NCBI GenBank assembly: GCA_028023455.1
Contig: JAQFVV010000002.1
Span: 32,621,725-32,685,724 of the forward strand
Reading direction: 5' to 3'
Source of the DNA: Epiperipatus broadwayi
Lineage: Eukaryota > Onychophora > Udeonychophora > Euonychophora > Peripatidae
DNA: 64,000 nucleotides
This document shows, one piece after another, positions 57,896-64,000 of the stretch (positions are counted from its first letter, which is position 1; every line of letters begins with the position of its first letter). Below the pieces are notes generated by a model. It did not search any database and was not told where the DNA came from. It was given only the letters and a program-made list of their open reading frames with translations. The translations under genes and the position numbers were made by a program.

Positions 57896-58637
57896 AGTGC
57901 TTCACATATTGAGCTTTGATCCATCAGCCTTTAACTCTCAAGTCACTGTACAGAGGATTCATTGTGTTTTCACTGTTTTAGCGAATACATTCATATGAGA
58001 TGATTTGATAATTTTTAAAAAACTTCATCAGTTTGCAAAAATGTTAAAAAAAATGTAGAATAGTTTTTAAATTTATTCATTAAAAATAAATCATAGGATT
58101 TGAATACTGGAAATGACAAAATTGGACCCACAATTTATGGACTTCGAACTCCATAGTTTACCCCTTTCCTATTGCAAGCTGGGTATTACATATTATCTTC
58201 AGTAATGGATGAATTAATCTTGGTCAATCTTCTGTACAGTTTCAGTCTGAACATTTCTTATGTGCTAAGAATGGATTTAGCATAATGTTGTTTAAGGAAT
58301 AGGGTGGTTTTTTTTTTGGGGGGGGGGTAGAGTATATTGTTTATGGAATGGATTATTTGAAGAGGGTAGGAGCTAGAGTATTAAATGTTTGATGTTCAGA
58401 TTATGGCTCAACTCCTTCACTTTGTTTGCTTGAACTTTTTATGAACTCTCCTGAGCAATAGACTATTTGATTATTAAATAAATTTTTTCTGACATTTTTA
58501 TTCTTCTTCTAAAACCCACATATTATTACAGAGTATCCAAATTTTGTATCAAATGACTTGAAAAAAGCGCAAGTCACTTTTAAGCATATTGAAAATTTCA
58601 ATATATATTAACTATAAAGCAAAATAATACTAACACA

Positions 58638-58753
58638 GAGGCAAAACTCTCCATACAGTAGCGCCACTCAGTGAAAGCCAGAGTAATCAATGGATGTAGG
58701 AAGGTTTGTGCATAAAATCCCTATCTAGTGCTTACTCATCCAATATCGCTAGC
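58638..58753 (-). mobile_element. Family F right-end fragment (reverse)
   Basis: AGGCAAAACTCTCCATACAG at 58638 leads into GAGTAATCAATGGATG, TGCATAAAATCCCTATCTAG and CTACTCATCC-like sequence ending ATATCGCTAGC. On the minus strand this is the right third of the family. The rest is absent. From 57900 to 58630 nothing was recognised apart from a (G)n run near 58319. Confidence 0.7.
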
Positions 58754-58984
58754 TTGATGATGTTTAGTTGTTCAAACTAATACTATTGTTTTGATGGCAT
58801 TTGATTCATCTACAAATGTAGTTTCCCTTACATATACACTTTTTATTATTTAATATTTATAAACGGATATAATTTGAAAATTTTGAAATTAATGCTGAAA
58901 TAAAAGAAATATCAATGTGAACGGATATTTAAAATATAATTGAAAAGTAAAGAGTCAGAATAATATATTGAAGAGAATTTAATT

Positions 58985-59210
58985 TTTCCTCAATGTTATA
59001 CTAAAAAAAGAACTTGGAAATTTTCAAAAAGAGGACAATTATGGTCATCATTGTAATGGATGGATATTATTATGGAATGTATGGGGTTGACAATTTTGAA
59101 GACACATAGGAAGGCACATAAGAGACTTGTCTGGTAGCACTTCGTCCACTGATATCCATGGGTAATAGATGAATCAGGCAGATAATGATGATGATAAGTA
59201 AGTTTAATAA
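58985..59210 (+). mobile_element. Possible LINE 3' end
   Basis: This stretch is less AT-rich than its surroundings and ends with TAGATGAATCAGGCAG followed by ATAATGATGATGATAA. A similar trinucleotide tail closes the RTE elements, but the body does not match them. It could be the 3' end of another RTE-like family. Weak evidence. Confidence 0.25.
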
Positions 59211-60264
59211 ATAAGTCATGCTTATAAAAATGAATTGGGTTTATTATTCCTATTATCAAATAAGAAATAGAAGTTTTAAATGGATTTTCACCCAATTTCG
59301 ATAAAAAAGATCTTTCATGGTAGTTAATGATTGAGAGACCTTTTGACTTGAAGATATGGTTGTTTAAGTGTTCCTTTGATAAACTTTTTTTTAAAAAAAA
59401 TCAAAGCACGGGTTATATTTGAGATATTTATTTTAAAAATTACATTCAAGATTTCATAGAAATTTTAATATATAAGGAATAAAAACAAAAATTCTAAACA
59501 AAAGTTTTTAAGGAAAAAAATAGTGGGAAATTATTCAAACTATTAAAATAGCCCTATTGATATGAGATATAAATATTGAAATGGGTTTAGGGTTATTCAT
59601 ATAATTTTGAGAAATTCTGATAATTTACCGTTAATTCTTAGAAATAAACTTGTAGAACACTCATAACATTTTATGGGAATACTTCATCTCCGTTGTTGCT
59701 TATAGTTTCATTTAATTTATCTAATCCTTATCCCCAAGTTTTACAGCAGTGCACGTAGATGTAATTTTCTAATTATACAAATGTCACATTGTGTATATTT
59801 TTACAGTATGGATCCATATATGTCTTTAAAAAATTCAGTTGTTTAATATTTGTGAGAGGAGGAAAAGGTTTAAATTTAATTTAAAATTATAAAAAATTGT
59901 GAAATTAATGAGTAACATTAGTTTCAAAATGCCATAACTAGTTTTTTTTCTTGTTCAGTAGTGGCCCTGTGCAGTATTTTTTATTATTATAGATTACAAA
60001 AGTTTCTTTATTTGTTTTTTAAAAAATAATCATTTAATATTTATGAGAGGAAAAAAAATGTTTTAAATTTAATTTTAAATGGAATTTATAAAAAAATTTG
60101 TGTTACGCAATGTTGTATATGCCAGTTTCTTCATTATTTAGTTTCCCATAAATGTGAATATTTTTTATTTCAATTTTTAAACCAATTGAATCATTAACGT
60201 AAACTGTGAAAAGCATTAAGTAAATAATATTAATATCTGTATTTCGGTATTTTTTAATTGTTGT

Positions 60265-61000
60265 AGTCATGTGATAGGCTTAGATTGAAAATATGTTTCT
60301 CAGTTTGGGCTGATAGCTTGGTAGTATAAAATAGAGGTAAATAATATTAGCTGGAAAGGTGCTTTAGATCCTAAAGATCCAGTTGCAGTGCGCCTAGTTC
60401 CAAAACTCCTCACTGATGAGAGTCATAAGCTTGAAACTAGTCTGGGGGATTTTGAATAGGAATGCACAATGTAGGGAATTATTAAGTGCATTACTACTTC
60501 CTAAAGCTTACAATAGGTGGCGATAGAGAAGGTGAAAGTATACTACTAAAACAATAATATGTAAGCTGAAACCATGTGATAGGTATGATGTTATGTTATT
60601 GGTTTATATCAATCTTTCTCCACAGGAGATGTCTATAATTGTTAAAAAAAAGTAAGGACTCCATAATATATAGAAACTGAACTGGATTCAGATCTGTATG
60701 ACCTTATCAGCAAGTTGGCTGAAATTGCAAATGTGTATGTGTTTTTCTGTCTGGGCTGATAATTTGATAGTATAAATTAGAGGTAAATAATAGCAACTGG
60801 AAAGAAAGTACATTAGATCCTAAAAGTCCCAGTATACTGTTCCAAGTTTCAAAGTTCTTCATTGATGAGAGCCATAACTGTGAAGTTAGTTTGGGGATTT
60901 TGGATAGGAAATCCCAGGATAGGGACCTCTTAAGACTGCCATCTATCATTACTTCCTAAAGCTTACCATCAAGTGGCACAGAGACGGTCTAAGTATGTCA
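60265..61000 (+). repeat. Two diverged copies related to family F
   Basis: Unit 1 (about 60265-60545) and unit 2 (about 60585-61000) share CTTAGATTGAAAATATG-like, TTTGGGCTGATAGCTTGG and TTAGATCCTAAA blocks, then CCTCACTGATGAGAGTCATAA and GAAACTAGTCTGGGGGATTT. The order of blocks follows the family F body, but the right end is different (TTACTACTTCCTAAAGCTTA followed by GGTGGC). This may be a distinct, older subfamily. No target duplication was resolved. From 59210 to 60260 nothing was recognised. Confidence 0.55.
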
Positions 61001-61538
61001 GCAAAATAAATTGATTATCCAATTAAAATCCAGCAATCAAAGAAAATATTTAAAATAACATTAATGATAGCACATGTCTCATATATAGGGTCTTATTTGC
61101 TATAGATTGAGGCTGTAATGTCTTAATATATTTTTCTGGAAATTATAATCAATATATATTCTAATGAGTTAAACAATATATTGCATGTTTAATGTTTTCT
61201 ATAGTAAGAAGTTATACCGTTTTAGAGTTTGTTAAATTACAAATGATATGACTAACTTGTTTTTAGTTCTTTATTAGTATTTTTTTGCTATTTCATTATA
61301 TTTTTTGCTTCTCAAATGATGAATGTTATTTTTAATATGAAAAGTAGATTTTTAATTAATTTTTTATTCACGTACATTATATTGACAAATCTAAATGTAG
61401 AAAGTCATAAAGAAAATGAAGTTAATCTCTTTTTTTTTTAAATTACAAAATAGGCGAAATTTTTTTTTAGTATTTTATATGAACAAGTATTACATAGGCA
61501 TACTATATTTAGATAATGTGACTTAATATTAGTGTCAG

Positions 61539-61543
<5 letters not shown>

Positions 61544-61584
<41 letters not shown>
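61544..61584. repeat. (TA)n microsatellite
   Basis: About 20 uninterrupted TA dinucleotides directly precede a 5'-truncated RTE copy. An AT-rich run at the 5' boundary may mark the insertion site. Confidence 0.9.
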
Positions 61585-61587
<3 letters not shown>

Positions 61588-61825
61588 AGTTGGGCTGGAC
61601 ATATTGCTAGAAGAGATGATAATAGATGGACAATTGAAATTTTGAACTGGATTCCAAGAGATTGTAAAAGACCCAGAAAGACACCACATGTGAGATGAAT
61701 GGATGAATGAAATAAAAAAGTGTGCAAGGATGATGTGGAGAAGAGAAGCTAAAAATAGGAAAAGATGGATTGAACTTGGAGAGACCTTCAACCTGCAGTG
61801 GATTGATAATAGTTGATGATGTATA
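61585..61825 (+). mobile_element. RTE-like LINE, 5'-truncated 3' end
   Basis: It starts abruptly at GGAGTTGGGCTGGACATATT and runs to CAGTGGATTGATAATAGTTG and a short TGATGA tail. Identity to the intact copy (34874-35110) is high. A stop in the RWMDEIRK block and a four-base insertion nearby break the frame. It is a recent, very short insertion. Confidence 0.85.
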
Positions 61826-61884
61826 TATATAATGCTCAAGGCTAAATGGGTTTATAAGTAATCATTAAAATTAATCAACACTTA

Positions 61885-61985
61885 AACAATCTCAATATCA
61901 AGAACAATCTCAAACTGTTGTCAAGGCAACTTCCTTGACAACAGTTTGAGATTGTTATTGATATGGGGATTGTCTCTAAGTGTTG
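61885..61985. repeat. Strong palindrome with 6-nt loop
   Basis: AATCTCAAACTGTTGTCAAGG near 61907 (last 20 bases considered) is followed by loop CAACTT and then CCTTGACAACAGTTTGAGAT. Pairing continues outward through ATTGATAT-type sequence to about 61885 and 61985 with a few mismatches. The stem is about 45 bp. The nearby element Y copy begins about 65 bp later. Confidence 0.8.
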
Positions 61986-62049
61986 GCAAATTGTATTGAT
62001 ATATATATGAGAAAATATCTGAGTGCATATCACTAGCTGAAATTCAAAT

Positions 62050-62230
62050 GCAAAACTGTTCAAATCACTATCTCAAACATGTTTTTTAGCAATGCCATCT
62101 CTGTGAATAAATATAAAGTCTGAACTTCAAACAGTGTGACTTAAAGGGATACCTTCTTGAATTGTATGCTGCAATGATGTTACGTATTGAAATACAGACT
62201 TATTCAAACAAAGAGTGTAAAAAAACGTTT
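62050..62230. mobile_element. MITE-like element Y, copy 2
   Basis: Inverted termini GTTCAAATCACTATCTCAAA (near 62057) and TTTGAGTGATTTGAACA (near 62230) enclose the interior block CTCTGTGAATAAATATAAAG and TCTGAACTTCAAACAG that is shared with 48117-48265. This copy is slightly longer than copy 1. From 62230 to 63010 the sequence is AT-rich with nothing recognised. Confidence 0.7.
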
Positions 62231-63011
62231 GAGTGATTTGAACAATTTATATATATGTGTGTGATACATCCAAGTGAAAATCAATTCTCTCTCCAAGCTG
62301 CATCTCTAAATCAACATGTGTAGCATAGCGTCATAGTTTAGGTATTTACCACAAAAAATTTAAGGTGTTTGTACATCATGACTTGAAATGTGAACTGTTT
62401 TATATTTTTATAGATTGTCTTAGTTACTCTATAGATTGTTTTAGTTGCTCTCTATAGATTGTCTTCGTTGCTCCATTCCCTGTCAAGAAATCTTGTAAAC
62501 CACACTTTAAATCATTTCAAATGTTTCAGTAAAACAAAATTTAATGTTAGTATGTTCCATCGTTGTTAAAATTCAAAGCACATTGCTATATTTTATGTCA
62601 TACCTCATGATCTAGACATGACTAACTAAACCATGTTGCTATATAACAAACATATTGATTTAAAGATGGTACTGCAGACCATTTGGGAAAGAAAAACAAT
62701 ATTCGATGACTTTTTTGCTAGAATGTATTATATACAGGCACTCCTCAACTTTTATACATTCTACTTTTGTGCAATTCACTATTTTGTATGAAGGACAATA
62801 GAAAAAGACACAGTGTGTTATGGAACTTTTTATCAAGAAAAGAAAAAGAAGAGAACAATTCAACCATCTCTTGATAAATTTATAAAGAAAACACCAGATA
62901 TTAATCAATAAAATGTTATTTATTTATATGCTATTTTTTTAATATTGCTCTACTTTTGTTCATACGTGTTTCAGGAACCAATTAGGTATGAAAGTTGAAG
63001 ACTGCCTGTAT

Positions 63012-63685
63012 ATGGAAAAGACTAAAGTAATGTTTAATGGATTTTCTCAAAATATGAAAATAAAGATTGATTATGATGAGTTAGAAGAAGTTAACAGCTA
63101 CAAATACCTTGGTCAGATTATTAATACAATTAGAAACATAATGGATGAAATTAATCATAGAATTAAACTTGGTTGGAGTGCTTTTGGCAGAAATAACTTG
63201 ATACTAAAACGAAATATGCCTATGTGTTTGAAAAGGAAGGTTTTTAATAAATGTGTTTTACCAGTTCTTACTTATGGATGTGATACTTGGACAATTAATA
63301 GAAGAGCAGTAGAGAGACTTCAGACAACTCAAAGAAGTATGGAGTGGTGCATGTTGGGAATAACAAAAAGAGATTGAAAATGCAATATATGAGAGAACAA
63401 CCAGGTGTTACTAACCTCATTGAAAAAATTAAAAAACCGAAGTGGAGTTGGGCTGGACCTATTGCTAGAAGAGATGATAATAGATGGACAATTGAAATCC
63501 CAAACTGGATTCCAAGAGATTGTAAAAGACCCAGACTACATGTGAGATGGATGGATGAAATAAGAAAGTGTACAGGGGTGATGTGGAATAGAGAAGCTAA
63601 AGATCGGTGATGGATTGAACTTAAAGAGACCTTCATCCTGTAGTGGATTGATAATGGTTGATGATGATGATGATGATGATGAATG
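63012..63685 (+). mobile_element. RTE-like LINE, 5'-truncated copy
   Basis: It begins at GGAAAAGACTAAAGTAATG (63014), within the reverse transcriptase region just after the catalytic Asp pair, and runs to CAGTGGATTG-like TAGTGGATTGATAATGGTTG and a (TGA)n tail at about 63660-63682. Two frames (62988-63377 and 63344-63610) carry [20 protein letters not shown] and then [18 protein letters not shown] frameshift near 63375 and a small deletion in the GRPRV-like block break it. High identity to the intact copy indicates a young insertion. Confidence 0.9.
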
Positions 63686-63689
63686 TTTA

Positions 63690-64000
63690 TCCATAGTGTT
63701 CACTCGCTTAAAAGTGAATATAATAAAAAAAAATCCCTGACTATATTTTGAGAGAATATTAAAGCTTGATTTCCTTTTGCACTCGATTAATAAAATATAA
63801 CTTAATATGTACCTCACTTTTCATAGAAATTTTTTCTTTTTAAAAGGAATAATAGAAATAAGATGAATCTCACCAGAAATTAATTAGCATCTTGCAATAA
63901 TCTCAGGTTGGAACCAAATGCCTGCTACTAAGTGAGTGTCACCAATAAATGTAATATGTTGGACTATTTCTATCATTTATGAGTGAATGTTGAATGTATA
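63690..64000. other. Terminal AT-rich stretch
   Basis: No gene was recognised. Near 63953 the sequence AATATGTTGGACTATTTC resembles an arm of the hairpin at 49765-49848, so a related repeat may continue beyond the window. Confidence 0.3.

Noticed and set aside
61509-61727. Minus-strand frames with Ile-Tyr repeats
   Set aside because: They are translations of a (TA)n microsatellite joined to antisense RTE sequence.

Overview
The window looks like non-coding, repeat-dominated chromosomal DNA of an invertebrate animal. The sequence is strongly AT-rich. It has no operons or dense ORFs, carries many decayed retrotransposons, and shows only a few fragments of host gene structure. A cephalopod mollusc is my best guess, because RTE-type LINEs, Penelope-like elements and tRNA-derived SINEs occur together with very long introns. 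That is an inference from style; nothing in the window proves the taxon.

Host genes. The one confident host gene part is a first coding exon of a TWIK/KCNK-type two-pore-domain potassium channel (30161-30365, + strand). It lies behind a CpG-enriched, repeat-poor interval (about 29020-30120) that is probably its promoter and 5' UTR. A 72-bp exon candidate in the matching phase (44450-44521) could be exon 2, which would make intron 1 about 14 kb. No pore exon was seen before the window ends. On the minus strand, 28605-29006 is an unidentified 133-codon ORF that starts beside the same CpG-rich interval.

Mobile elements. (i) The dominant LINE is RTE-like. An almost complete copy lies at 31825-35120 (+), with endonuclease and reverse transcriptase separated by one frameshift. 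Two old long copies lie on the minus strand (10345-14575 and 37365-40985), and 5'-truncated or decayed pieces lie at 9895, 15740, 24640, 31735, 50100, 61585 and 63012. (ii) Other retroelement remains are Ty3/gypsy RNase H and integrase (7440-9700, -), a LINE ORF1-like coiled-coil pseudogene (19440-21050, -), three copies of a LINE C-terminal region (27590-28470, 57590-57895), a second LINE family (51925-53460, +), and Penelope-like GIY-YIG fragments (18010, 22330, 23145, 23450-24560, 56865). (iii) Small non-autonomous elements include a tRNA-Gly-derived A-tailed SINE (39978, 47643, 54106), a tRNA-Lys-like SINE head (about 49895), a 150-180-bp terminal-inverted-repeat element (48117, 62050) and several long foldback structures.

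Most notable is an unnamed interspersed family, called family F here. Its members begin near CACATGATCACC, end in GTTTTGCC, contain long internal inverted repeats, vary from 74 bp to over 800 bp (compound copies), and are flanked by 10-14-bp target-site duplications that can be read directly at six loci. Three of these insertions interrupt reverse transcriptase sequence of older LINEs, and two of them sit at the same site in two different RTE copies.

Tandem arrays occur at 2860-3180 (161-bp duplication), 45337-45485 (about 59-bp units) and 56401-57290 (about 100-bp units, split by a Penelope fragment). Stretches not listed are AT-rich sequence in which I recognise nothing.
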